Position numbers and translations under genes: made by a program | Notes under the pieces: model-generated | Database searches by the model: none | The model's input: the letters and a program-made list of their open reading frames with translations, nothing else | What the model was told of the DNA's origin: nothing | NCBI GenBank assembly: GCA_040882265.1 | Contig: JBBEBO010000155.1 | Coordinates: forward strand, 17,703 to 81,702 | Reading direction: 5' to 3' | Source: Brumimicrobium sp040882265 | GTDB taxonomy: Bacteria > Bacteroidota > Bacteroidia > Flavobacteriales_D > Crocinitomicaceae | Length of the DNA stretch: 64,000 bases | Part shown: positions 45,783-56,242 of the stretch, piece by piece | Position numbering within the stretch: position 1 is the stretch's first letter | Layout of the letters: every line of letters starts with the position of its first letter

Positions 45783-48700
45783 ATGAAAAAAATGTTTACT
45801 AACACAAATTATATTATGAACTGCAAAGAATTACTCTTCTGTCTATTTTCATTAGGATTAACTTTCAATGGTATTTCACAAAGTACTTGTTTTTCATCAT
45901 CAAATGATAATGTATTTGAAGGCCCTGGAAACAGTAGGTGCATCACGAAAGGAGATTTTGATAATGACGGAGATATAGATGTGGTAATGGGTAACTATAC
46001 TGGAGCACCTGATGGAACTATTCAAAGACTCTATTTTGTTGAAAATGATGGAAACGCTAGTTTTAGTGCTCCTGTCTCTATCTCAAGTGGTTCTCAGCCA
46101 CTTGACGTTCAGTCTGCAGACCTTGATAATGATGGTAATTTGGACCTAGTTGTAGTCAATTTTAATTTCCAAAGAATGGCAGTTATGCTTGGAAATGGTG
46201 ATGGAACATTTCAAGCACCTGTTGGATACGCTTCTGATTCCGGTCCAAATAAAATTACACTTGAAGATTTTGATGGAGATGGGTTTACAGATGTTGCGAT
46301 TACTACAAACGCAAATACAGTGAATGTTTTTATGAATGATTCGGGCTCACCTGGATCGTTTTTAGCTTTTACGGGATTTGCTCTAAATGGAGGGGCTAAT
46401 CCTTCAGGTATCTATTCTGGTGATCTAGATAATGATGGAAATATTGATATAGTAACAGCAAACAATGGAAATGGTAATGTAAGTGTTTTAAATGGTGATG
46501 GAACTGGTTCTTTTTCTGCACCAGTTGATTATGTTACTGGAACCGGTTGTTCTTCTGTTGTTTTAGGAGATATGAATAGTGACACTAATTTGGATATTGT
46601 AACTGTAAATGAGGACGATGATAATGTTTCAATCTTAACCAATGACGGTTCAGGGAACTTTTCTGCGCCTGCAAATTTTCCTGCTGGTGATGGCCCTATG
46701 ACACTGAGAGTTGATGACTTTGATAATGACTTAAATTTAGATGTAGTTGCTGTGAATAGTCAAGATAATACATTGTCAGTATTACTTGGGAATGGCGATG
46801 GGACACTTCAAGCACAAAGTATCGTTGGTGCAATTAACTCACCAAGAAACCTTATAACTGGAGATTTTAATGGAGACTCAAATTCAGATGTTATTATTTC
46901 TTGTCTAATCGGTCAAGTTATGCCTGTTTATCTTGGTGATGGTACTGGAGTTTTTGAAAATGGGAATTCATTTCCTGTTGGCAACGACCCAAACTCAATC
47001 TATAGCGCAGATTTCAATAATGATGGTGATGAAGATTTTGTTGTAGTAAATTCTGCTGATAATACAGCAACTGTTCATCACGGAGATGGATCTGGTGAAG
47101 CTGACCTTTTTGTACTAGGAACGACTTTAAATACAGGAAATAACCCAACTTCTGTTGTTGGTGCCGACTTAGATAATGATGGCTTTGAAGATATTATTGT
47201 GACGAATTATGCTGATGATAATGTTTCTGTTTTTATGAATTCAGCAGGAGGGTTTGGAGCGCCTACAACGTTTAATTCAAGTGCAACACCCATTAGAATT
47301 AAAAAAGGAGATATAAATAATGATGGTGATCCTGACATTGTTGTATTGAATGAAAACAATCAATTGTCAATTCTAATAGGAGATGGAACAGGAGGATTTT
47401 CTGCTCCTACAACATATGCTACAGGTAATGCTCCACTTGGTATTGATGTGGGGGATGTCAATAATGATAATTTTGATGATGTTGTTGTTGCTAATAGTGC
47501 AGATAACTCTATTGGAATCTACACAAATGATGGTACAGGAGCTCTTGGTACACCAGTTGATAGAAATGTTGGTAATGGACCGAATTCAGTAGCACTGGGA
47601 GACTTAAATAATGATGGAGCTCCTGAAATTGTCACCACTAATTTTGGAAGTAATAACATTACACTTTCTGCAAACAATGGCGCTGGTTTATTTTCACCAT
47701 TCTCAACAAATTATTCTTCTTCTGACTCTGAACCTCTTGGAGTTGTAATAGAAGATTTTGATGGTGATAGTAATAATGATGTAGCTGTAGCTAATAGAGT
47801 CTCCCCTGCTTCTACTGGTAATGTAGCAATATTTGTGGGTGATGGTGCAAACGATTTGACATTTGATCAAAGGTATGGAACGGGGATGGATCCTGTAGGT
47901 ATTGTCTCCAATGATTTTAATAACGATGGTTTACCCGATCTTGCCACTGTCAACTTTGAAAGTAACAATGTTTCTATTTTATTAAATAACGGAGGTACAC
48001 CAACTATTACAGCTTTAGGACCTACAACATTTTGTAGTGGAGGGAGTGTTGATTTAGAATCCACTAGTGCATCCAACTATTTATGGTCAAATGGTGAAAC
48101 AACTCAGGTTATTACAGTAACATCATCGGGAACTTATGATGTGGAAACGAGCACAGGAATCGGTGGATGGTGCTCAGCGGTTTCTAACTCTATAGTTGTT
48201 GATGTGACTTCAGGACCAACATTGAGCTTTACTGGCGATACTGATATTTGTGTAGGCGAATCAACTACGCTAACTGTTAGTGGTGCAACAACGTATACTT
48301 GGTCAAATGGTTTAGGTACTGGTGATACTAAAAATGTTTCACCAGGTTCTACAACTACATATACAGTAACGGGTGACGACGGTTCTGCATGTACAACTGA
48401 TTTAGATATAACGGTAACTGTAAACCCTTTGCCAGATGCTGATTTCACAGGTTTAGACCCAGAATATTGTTCTACAGCATCTTCTGTAACACTTGTTCCA
48501 GATCAATCAGGTGGAACTTTTTCAGGTCCTGGTGTTAGTGGTAATGATTTTGATCCAGGTACAGCAGGAGTTGGAACACATATAATTACTTATAATATTA
48601 CTGATGCGAATGGGTGTGATAATTCTTCAAATCAATCTGTAGATGTTACTTCTGGAAGTATAGATTCAGATTTCACAGGCTTAGACCCAGATTATTGTCT

Positions 48701-50492
48701 TGAAGATGGAATTGCAACTTTAACTCCTAATACATCAGGAGGAACATTCTCAGGCCCTGGAATATCAGGAAATGATTTTGATCCTGGAGCAGCAGGAGCT
48801 GGAACACATACGATTACTTACGAAGTTACTAGTGGTGGATGTACTGGTAACACCGATGAGATAGTTGAAGTTCATGCTATGCCAGACGCTGATTTCACAG
48901 GTTTAGATCCAGATTATTGCTTAAATGATGCGACTGTTACGTTGGTTCCTAATGAATCTGGAGGCACTTTTTCTGGTCCTGGAATGACAGGGGATGATTT
49001 TAATCCTTCAGATGCTGGCGATGGAATACACACTATTACTTATGAAATCACAGATGGAAATGGTTGTACGAGTTCAACAGATCAAGATGTTGAAGTGTTC
49101 GATTTACCAGATGCAGACTTTACACCTTTAGATCCAGAATATTGTATTGATCACCCTGTTATTACTTTAGTGCCAAACACGAGTGGTGGATCTTTTAATG
49201 GTCCTGGAGTATCAGGAAGTGATTTTGATCCTGCAGCAGCAGGGGTTAATACACATATTATTTCTTATGACATTACAGATGGAAATGGATGTACAAATTC
49301 TTCAAACCAAGGAGTTGTAATTAATCCTTTACCAGATGCTGATTTCTCAGGTTTAGACCCTGAATATTGTGCTAATGATGCTTCTGTAACTTTGACGACT
49401 AGTGTTTCGGGTGGAACGTTCTCAGGTCCTGGAATATCAGGAAATGATTTTGATCCTTCTTTAGCAGGTCCAGGTGTACATACAATTACTTATGAGGTTA
49501 CAAGTGGTGGATGTACGAACTCAACGGATGAAGTGGTAGAGGTCTTTGCACTTCCAGATTCAGATTTCACTGGTTTAGATCCTGAATATTGTGTTGATGC
49601 AACAACGGTAACATTAACACCAGACACTACAGGCGGAACATTTTCAGGTCCAGGAATGACAGGTAGTGATTTTAATCCATTCGATGCAGGAGTAGGAACT
49701 CATACCATCACTTATGAAATTACAGATGGAAATGGTTGTACGAATTCAACAGATGAAGTAGTTGATGTTAATCCTTTACCAGATGCAACATTTACAGGTT
49801 TAGATCCTGATTATTGTTCTAATGATGCTATTGTTACTTTAACACCAAACCAAACAGGTGGAACGTTCTCAGGTCCAGGGATGACAGGAAATGATTTTGA
49901 TCCTGCTGTAGCTGGTGGTGGTACGCACTCAATTGAATATGAAATTACAGACGGAAATGGTTGTACCAATTCTTCAAATCAATCTGTTGATGTTTTTGAT
50001 GCACCTGACGCAACATTCACTGGGTTAGACCCTGAATATTGTATAAGTGCTACAGCTGTTACATTAACACCAAATGAAACAGGTGGAACGTTCTCAGGTC
50101 CTGGAATAACAGGAAATAACTTTGATGCTGCTGTAGCTGGAACTGGTACGCATATAATAGAATATGAAATAACAGATGGAAATGGTTGTACAAGTTCAAC
50201 AAATCAATCTGTTGACGTTTATACAGCTCCAGATTCAGACTTTACAGGCTTAGATCCTGATTATTGTGTAGATGCAGCAACGGTAACATTAACACCAAAC
50301 CAAACAGGTGGAACATTTTCAGGTCCTGGAATGACAGGCAATGATTTTAATCCATTCGATGCAGGAGTAGGAACGCACACAATCACTTATGAAATTACAG
50401 ATGGAAATGGTTGTACAAATTCAACAGATGAAGTAGTTGAAGTAAATGACTTACCAGATGCTGATTTTACAGGATTAGATCCTGAGTATTGT
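45783..50492 (+). CDS. Giant FG-GAP/tandem-domain T9SS protein, 5' part (broken by assembly gap)
   Basis: The start is the ATG at 45783, followed by a signal-peptide-like hydrophobic stretch (CKELLFCLFSLGLTFNGISQ); a TTG nine codons earlier is unlikely. Residues about 55-740 hold 14 FG-GAP/VCBS motifs such as DFDNDGDIDVV and DLNNDGAPEIV, which form a calcium-binding beta-propeller-like region. A PKD/Ig-like segment follows, then about 76-residue tandem units that start DADFTGLDPEYC. Nine complete units precede the gap and a tenth is cut by it. The part after the gap (50593-52429) continues the same unit series and gives the T9SS sorting domain, so both belong to one gene. The protein is probably a secreted adhesin or matrix protein. 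Confidence 0.85.
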
Positions 50493-51950
50493 NNNNNNNN
50501 NNNNNNNNNNNNNNNNNNNNNNNNNNNNNNNNNNNNNNNNNNNNNNNNNNNNNNNNNNNNNNNNNNNNNNNNNNNNNNNNNNNNNNNNNNNNTGAAGTAA
50601 ATGACTTACCAGATGCTGATTTTACAGGATTAGATCCTGAGTATTGTCTTGATGCAGCGACAGTAACATTAACACCAAACACTGCAGGTGGAACATTTTC
50701 AGGTCCAGGGATGACGGGTAATGACTTTAATCCTTCAGATGCTGGCGTTGGTAATCATATTATATCTTATGATGTAGTTGATGCTAATGGTTGTACAAAC
50801 TCTTCTAATCAAGCGGTTGAAGTTCTTCCACTTCCTGTAGCTGATTTTACTGGCCTAAACGCAGATTACTGTGTTGATGGGGCTACTGTAACGCTTGTGC
50901 CAAACGTTTCTGGAGGAACTTTTTCAGGGCCTGGTGTATCAGGGAATAACTTTGACCCAGCAACAGCGAATGTTGGAACACACACAATCACTTATGAAAT
51001 TACAGACGGAAATGGATGTTTTAACTTTTCAGAGCAAATTGTAGAAGTAAATGATTTGCCTGACGCTGATTTTACGGGCTTAGATCCTGAGTACTGTGTT
51101 AATGCAGGCGCTATAACTATGACACCAAATACTACAGGAGGCACGTTCTCTGGCAATGGCGTTTCTGGCAATGATTTTGATCCAGGAGCAGCAGGAGTAG
51201 GAACTCATATCATTACTTATGAAGTTACTGATGGTAATGGTTGTACAAATTCTTCAACGCAATCTGTTGATGTAGACACGTTGACAAACGCAGATTTTTC
51301 AGGATTGGATTCAGAGTATTGTGCTAATGATGCGATAGTAACGTTAGTGCCAGATGAGACAGGCGGAACATTCTCTGGTCCAGGAATATCAGGAAATGAT
51401 TTTGATCCTAGTTTAGCAAATGCTGGAAATAACACAATAGAATACGAAGTTATAGGTGCGAATGGATGTGTTAGTATAGGTTCTCAAAACACTTTTATAA
51501 ATGCATTACCAGATGGAAGCTTTACTGGATTAGACTCTCCTTATTGTGAAGACGATACCGTAAGTCAGTTGACTCCTGCAGTTGCTGGTGGTATATTCTC
51601 TGGAAATGGTGTGATTGGTAACACTTTTGTACCAACTCAAGCAAATATTGGAAATAACGTAGTAAACTATAGTATAACTGATGCAAATGGTTGTACCAAC
51701 GGTTCAAGCCAGATTGCTGTTGTAAATGCATTGCCAGATTCAGTGTTTACAGGGTTAGATGCCGAATACTGTGATAATGAAGCTCCAGTGACCCTAGTTC
51801 CAAATGAATCGGGAGGAACTTTTACAGGTGCAGGAGTAGCCTCTGGTGACATGTTCTATCCTGAAATTGCTCCAATTGGAATGAGTAGTGTAACTTATTC
51901 TATTACTAGTGGTGCAGGATGTAGTTCTTCAAGTACTCAAGAGGTTGAAG
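48430..51950 (+). repeat. Tandem array of about 228-bp units coding for DxDFTGLDPEYC domains
   Basis: At least 15 units are visible, nine before the gap, one split at it and five after. Each unit encodes one conserved YC cysteine and one later GC cysteine, with SGGTFSGPG between. Near-identical DNA stretches explain the assembly break. The true copy number is unknown. Confidence 0.85.
50493..50592. other. Assembly gap of 100 N
   Basis: The 55 bp before it (50438-50492) and the 55 bp after it (50593-50647) are identical. The reading frame shifts across the placeholder (100 + 55 bp is not a multiple of three), but joining the two 55-bp copies restores one continuous frame. Confidence 0.95.
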
Positions 51951-52429
51951 TTTTAGAGGCTCCAAATAGTGTGTTTATTGCTGATGATTTAATTTTGGAA
52001 GCACAAGAAGTAGGTCCAAATATTACTTATCAATGGTATGATTGTAAAAAAGAAACAATAATAACTGGCGCAACTGACCAAACATATGAAGTAACTCAAA
52101 ATGGTACTTATGCACTCATTACAAGTAATGGTGATTGTACTGACACTTCAAACTGTATTGTTATTTATTTTGCAAGTCTTGATGAAAACAGTAAAGCGTT
52201 GGTTAATATTTTTCCAAACCCTAATAATGGTGAATTCAACATAAACCTACCAGTTAATGCAGAAGTAAATATTTATAATGCGGTTGGTCAGGAAGTATAT
52301 AATGAAAACCATTCTGAAGGAACGAGCGTAATTGATATGAAATCATTTATTGAAACTGGAATGTATTTAGTGAAAGTGATTGATGAAAATGGAAATCAAT
52401 CTATTCATAATGTTGTGATAAGGCATTAG
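50593..52429 (+). CDS. Giant T9SS protein, 3' part with type A sorting domain
   Basis: Continuation of the gene at 45783 after the gap, in a frame set by GAA at 50594. It holds five to six more DADFTGLDPEYC-type units that diverge toward the end (ANDAIVTLVP, EDDTVSQLTP), then an Ig-like domain (ITYQWYDCKKETIITGA). The last 75 residues are a type A T9SS sorting domain: IFPNPNNGEFNINLP, VNIYNAVGQEVYNE and GMYLVKVIDENG. It should therefore be secreted and attached to the cell surface. The first bases duplicate the sequence before the gap and may not be extra in the genome. Confidence 0.85.
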
Positions 52430-52467
52430 TTTTTAGGTATGTTAATTAAAGTAATTTAGGGGACGCA

Positions 52468-52498
52468 TTGTACCCTGAATTATTTTATCGTAAATTTG
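52468..52498 (+). promoter_or_regulatory. Putative promoter for the adhesin-PorP operon
   Basis: TTG (52468-52470), 20 bp, then TAAATTTG (52491-52498), matching the Bacteroidetes consensus. Start of transcription near 52505, about 40 bp before the ATG at 52545. Confidence 0.5.
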
Positions 52499-52544
52499 TG
52501 AATAATATGACAAAGTTGTTTAATTTAAGCTTAAATAAAAGAAA

Positions 52545-54770
52545 ATGAAAGTGAGTATTCAAATATTGAAAGTATTGTTTTTGGTACATGTACTTTTATT
52601 TATGAAGATTTCATTTTCACAGGAGTTGGCGATTACAGGCTCTTTTAATCCAACAGATGGATGCGATCTAACAACGAATGAACAAGTCGGAGTAGTGATA
52701 CTTAACAATAGTAATACTCTACCTGCTTTTGGTGGTGATTATTCAGTAAACTATACGATTAACGGCGGAGGATTAGTGCAAGAGAACCCAGGAGCAACCA
52801 TTAATACAAATGCTACTTCTAACTTTACTTTTACAGCTACTGCAGATTTGTCACAGTGTGGTTCTCATGATATTAAAGTTTGGGTAGATCATCCAGGTGA
52901 CTCAAACCCCAATAATGACACTTTAGAATGGACTATACAAAATGACTGTACTATAATCCCAGGAGAAGTGATTAATGATATGACTGTTTGTGAGATTACC
53001 AATGAGGACACTTTGTTTCTTGATAACTGGACACATGGCACAATTGATGACTGGATATTTTCTACGGATAATGGGAGTACATGGTCTGGTTTAGGTGTTA
53101 CTGATACTTTTTATGTTTTTAATGATTTAACGGATGATACAGAATATCAAGTAGTAATAGATGGAGGTTTTTGTCCTAATGATACTTCAGAAATAGCAAC
53201 AGTTGCAGTCCAAGCAGCTCCAGTAGCTGGAACTCTAGATGATTCAGATTCATTGTGTGCCTCAAACGCATCAGGAACAATTGATGTTATTGGAAACTCA
53301 TCGAGCATATTAGATTGGGAGTTAAGTATTGATGATGGAGTAACGTGGACTCCAAATGGGAATAATAATACAGCAGAAAATTTTAATAATTTAACTGAAA
53401 CCACTTGGTACAGAACACTAATTAATGGTGGTGCATGTCCAGATGTTTATACTGATACTGCAATAATTTTTGTGCAAGATGTTACTGCATCAGGTACTTT
53501 AGAAACAGATACATTGATTTGTGAGGGTGAGTCTGTTAACCTAGAAGTATCAGGTAGTGATGGAGATATTCTATATTGGGAAAATTCTCCAGATGCAACA
53601 ACATGGAATAATATAGCAAATACTAATCCATTGTATAATACTGGAGCATTAAATGATCCTACTTACTTTAGGGTAGTTAATAAAAACGGAATTTGTCCAG
53701 AAGATACTACAAATGAAGTTTTTGTCGATGTTCAACCAACTCCAGATGGAGGTACAATTGATGGAGCTATCTCAACATGCGCAGCCAATGCTACCGGAGT
53801 TTTAGAAGTAATTGGTGCATCTTCCTCTGTTATTGAATGGGAAACCTCTGATAACCAAGGTAATAGTTGGACTACAATAACGAATAACACAACTACTGAA
53901 GCTTACAATAATTTGTCATTAACTACTTGGTATAGAGTAGTTATAGATGGCGGTGTTTGTCCTGATGTTTATTCTGATATTGCAATTGTTGCCGTTGATC
54001 CATTATCCGAAGGAGGAGTTTTAACTCCTGATACAACAGTTTGTGAAGGAGACGAAGCAATTATGAATTTAAATAATCATGTTGGTGATGTGAGCTATTG
54101 GTTAGAGTCTACTGATGGTGGAACTACTTGGAATACTGTTGATTCAACGGATTCAACACTTTTAAGTAATCCTATAACAACTACCACCCTTTATCAGGTA
54201 GTGGTACAAAGTGGAATTTGTCCAGAAGATACTTCAAATCAAATAGAAATAAATATGTTCCCTTTACCAAATGTCAACGCTGGTGATGATGCAACGATCA
54301 TGGAAGGAGATACCATTACTCTGTCAGGATCAGGTGGCGTTGCTGGAATTTGGACTCCTGGTGAAAACCTGTCTGACTCAACAATTCAAGAGCCCGATGC
54401 ATTTCCAGTAAATACTACAACTTATACATACACTGTAATAAGTGTAGATGGATGTCTAAATTCCGATGAAGTTATTGTTACTACAACTCCACCGTATCCA
54501 CCATTTAGCATTAAAAACACAATTACTGCAAATAATGACACTTATAATGATACTTGGGTAATAGAAGGAATAGAAGCATTTCCATCAACTTTTGTAGCGG
54601 TTTATAACATCTACGGTAAAGAAATATACACTAATGAAGATTACCAAAATGATTGGGCAGGTACATATAAAGGAAAGCAATTGCCAAATGGCACATACAT
54701 GTATGTTGTGATTCCTGGTGGTACTGATGATGAATTAAAAGGAAATCTAACTATATTGGGAAATGAATAA
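52545..54770 (+). CDS. Repeat-containing surface protein with gliding-motility C-terminal domain
   Basis: The 741-residue protein has a signal peptide (ending MKISFSQ), a CARDB-like N-terminal domain (VGVVILNNSNTLPAF, DIKVWVDHPGDSNPNND) and five tandem units of about 84 residues in the order A-B-A-B-A: A units have an opening C-E pair or CEG and end CPEDT or CPNDT, B units have CASNASG or CAANATG and end CPDVY. A PKD-like stretch follows. The last 90 residues (FSIKNTITANNDTYNDTW, VYNIYGKEIY, NGTYMYVV) are the type B gliding-motility C-terminal domain. The gene overlaps the PorP/SprF gene by 8 bp; adjacent PorP/SprF proteins typically help a cognate type B substrate across or onto the outer membrane. 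Confidence 0.85.
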   Translation: MKVSIQILKVLFLVHVLLFMKISFSQELAITGSFNPTDGCDLTTNEQVGVVILNNSNTLPAFGGDYSVNYTINGGGLVQENPGATINTNATSNFTFTATADLSQCGSHDIKVWVDHPGDSNPNNDTLEWTIQNDCTIIPGEVINDMTVCEITNEDTLFLDNWTHGTIDDWIFSTDNGSTWSGLGVTDTFYVFNDLTDDTEYQVVIDGGFCPNDTSEIATVAVQAAPVAGTLDDSDSLCASNASGTIDVIGNSSSILDWELSIDDGVTWTPNGNNNTAENFNNLTETTWYRTLINGGACPDVYTDTAIIFVQDVTASGTLETDTLICEGESVNLEVSGSDGDILYWENSPDATTWNNIANTNPLYNTGALNDPTYFRVVNKNGICPEDTTNEVFVDVQPTPDGGTIDGAISTCAANATGVLEVIGASSSVIEWETSDNQGNSWTTITNNTTTEAYNNLSLTTWYRVVIDGGVCPDVYSDIAIVAVDPLSEGGVLTPDTTVCEGDEAIMNLNNHVGDVSYWLESTDGGTTWNTVDSTDSTLLSNPITTTTLYQVVVQSGICPEDTSNQIEINMFPLPNVNAGDDATIMEGDTITLSGSGGVAGIWTPGENLSDSTIQEPDAFPVNTTTYTYTVISVDGCLNSDEVIVTTTPPYPPFSIKNTITANNDTYNDTWVIEGIEAFPSTFVAVYNIYGKEIYTNEDYQNDWAGTYKGKQLPNGTYMYVVIPGGTDDELKGNLTILGNE

Positions 54771-56187
54771 AGCACTACTAATTGTATTTATGATGTTTTT
54801 TTGCTATGTGTTTTCAAATGCGCAGCAAGTTCCTTTTTATAATCATAATATGATTAATCCATTTGTATATAACCCTGCTATGGCTGGATACTCTGGTGAC
54901 ATGAATGCTTATGTTGTAAGAAATCAGAGATATATGGGTTACGGTACTGGTGCAATCAATAACATGCTCTCTCTTGAAGGAAAATTCTTTATTCCAAACT
55001 CAGGAATTGGTTTAAATATCGCACATAATGCTGTTGGAATTCAACAACAGTTAAGTGCTTCACTTAGTTATTCATACAATTTAAAAATTGACGAATCTAA
55101 TTTTTTAAGGTTTGGAGTAAGCGGTGGTTACTTAGACAACAGAATTAACACTTCCGATATCGATGTTTCTCAAGGTGATGACCCATTTTTAGTTGGTCTT
55201 AGACCAAATGTAGCCTCTTATGACTTTAATTTCGGATTAATGTATACTTGGAATGAAGATACTCGAATTGGAATTTCAATTCCACAGTTGGTAGGAAATA
55301 AAGTTAAATATAGTAAAGAGGATACTCGTGGTTATTATTCACTAGCTCGTCATTTTATGGGAACTGTCGAACATGATTTTAGGTTTTTTGAGGATGATAA
55401 AATTGTTTTTACACCTCAAGCCTTAGTTAGATTTGTTCCAGGTGCTCCATTTCAATACGATATTACGGCTCATATAAATCACAATGACTATGGTTGGTTT
55501 TCTGCGACTTATAAGTCTGATTATGCAGCCCAGTTTAATATAGGACTTCATGTAAAAGAGCGGATTCATGTTGGTTACAGCTATGAATATGTGCTGAGTT
55601 CATTTAAAAACTATTATTCAGGTGTTAATCATGAATTTTTGTTAGGATACACATTTAAATCTGATAAAGTTAAAGAAGTACAAGTTCAAGACCCAAAACT
55701 TCTGGAAGAAAATGATAGACTTTCAAGAAAATTAAAAGAAAAAGAACGTGAAATTGAAAAGAAAGATAGTTTGTTTGAAGAAGAAGTTGAAAGAAGAGTA
55801 GAAGAAGAACTTAGAAAACGATTAGCTGAAGAGTTGGAGAAAAGAAAAGAAGAGGAGCCTACTGTTGAAGAAGAGCCAGTTACTGAGGAGGAAGAAAAAG
55901 AAATTAGAGAAGCTATTGGTTACCATTTTGTAGAAACTGATGGATCTGATTCTCCTGATGGTTATTATGTTGTAGTGGGAGTTTATTCTACTGATAAAAA
56001 CACAAAAAAGAATTTAAGTCGAGCTAAAGAGCTCTTCCCAGACTCTTATGTAGTGATTAATCAATCAAACGGTTATAATTATATAGTAATTGAATACGAT
56101 ACAAGAAGAAAGCCTGCATTCAATGCATTGTATAAGTTTAGAGAAACTACTGATGAAAGTGTTTGGATTTTAAAGTATAGAAAATAA
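54763..56187 (+). CDS. PorP/SprF-family T9SS membrane protein with coiled coil and SPOR-like tail
   Basis: The 474-residue protein has a signal peptide (ending SNAQQ) and a PorP/SprF barrel of about 280 residues (PFVYNPAMAGYSGDMNAY, then strands GFSYEYVLSSF-like near residue 285). Residues about 305-390 form a charged coiled coil (ENDRLSRKLKEKEREIEKK and EERRVEEELRKRL-like), and the last 75 residues look like a SPOR-like module (GYYVVVGVYSTDKN). PorP/SprF proteins work with type B T9SS substrates. The 8-bp overlap with the 741-residue protein argues for a matched pair. The coiled coil plus SPOR-like tail may anchor it to peptidoglycan. Confidence 0.85.
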   Translation: MNKALLIVFMMFFCYVFSNAQQVPFYNHNMINPFVYNPAMAGYSGDMNAYVVRNQRYMGYGTGAINNMLSLEGKFFIPNSGIGLNIAHNAVGIQQQLSASLSYSYNLKIDESNFLRFGVSGGYLDNRINTSDIDVSQGDDPFLVGLRPNVASYDFNFGLMYTWNEDTRIGISIPQLVGNKVKYSKEDTRGYYSLARHFMGTVEHDFRFFEDDKIVFTPQALVRFVPGAPFQYDITAHINHNDYGWFSATYKSDYAAQFNIGLHVKERIHVGYSYEYVLSSFKNYYSGVNHEFLLGYTFKSDKVKEVQVQDPKLLEENDRLSRKLKEKEREIEKKDSLFEEEVERRVEEELRKRLAEELEKRKEEEPTVEEEPVTEEEEKEIREAIGYHFVETDGSDSPDGYYVVVGVYSTDKNTKKNLSRAKELFPDSYVVINQSNGYNYIVIEYDTRRKPAFNALYKFRETTDESVWILKYRK

Positions 56188-56242
56188 CACCATATTTTGT
56201 ATTTAGGTCAACCTTTATACTTTTTGTTTCGTCTTATTCAAA

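Noticed and set aside
48134..48448. 104-codon minus-strand frame in the tandem-domain gene
   Set aside because: Antisense shadow of the repeat array; similar shadows recur at the same phase in other units.
48430..51950. Possible CRISPR-like array
   Set aside because: The regular repeats are about 228 bp, remain in frame and encode cysteine-containing domains; no CRISPR-sized repeat/spacer pattern exists anywhere in the window.
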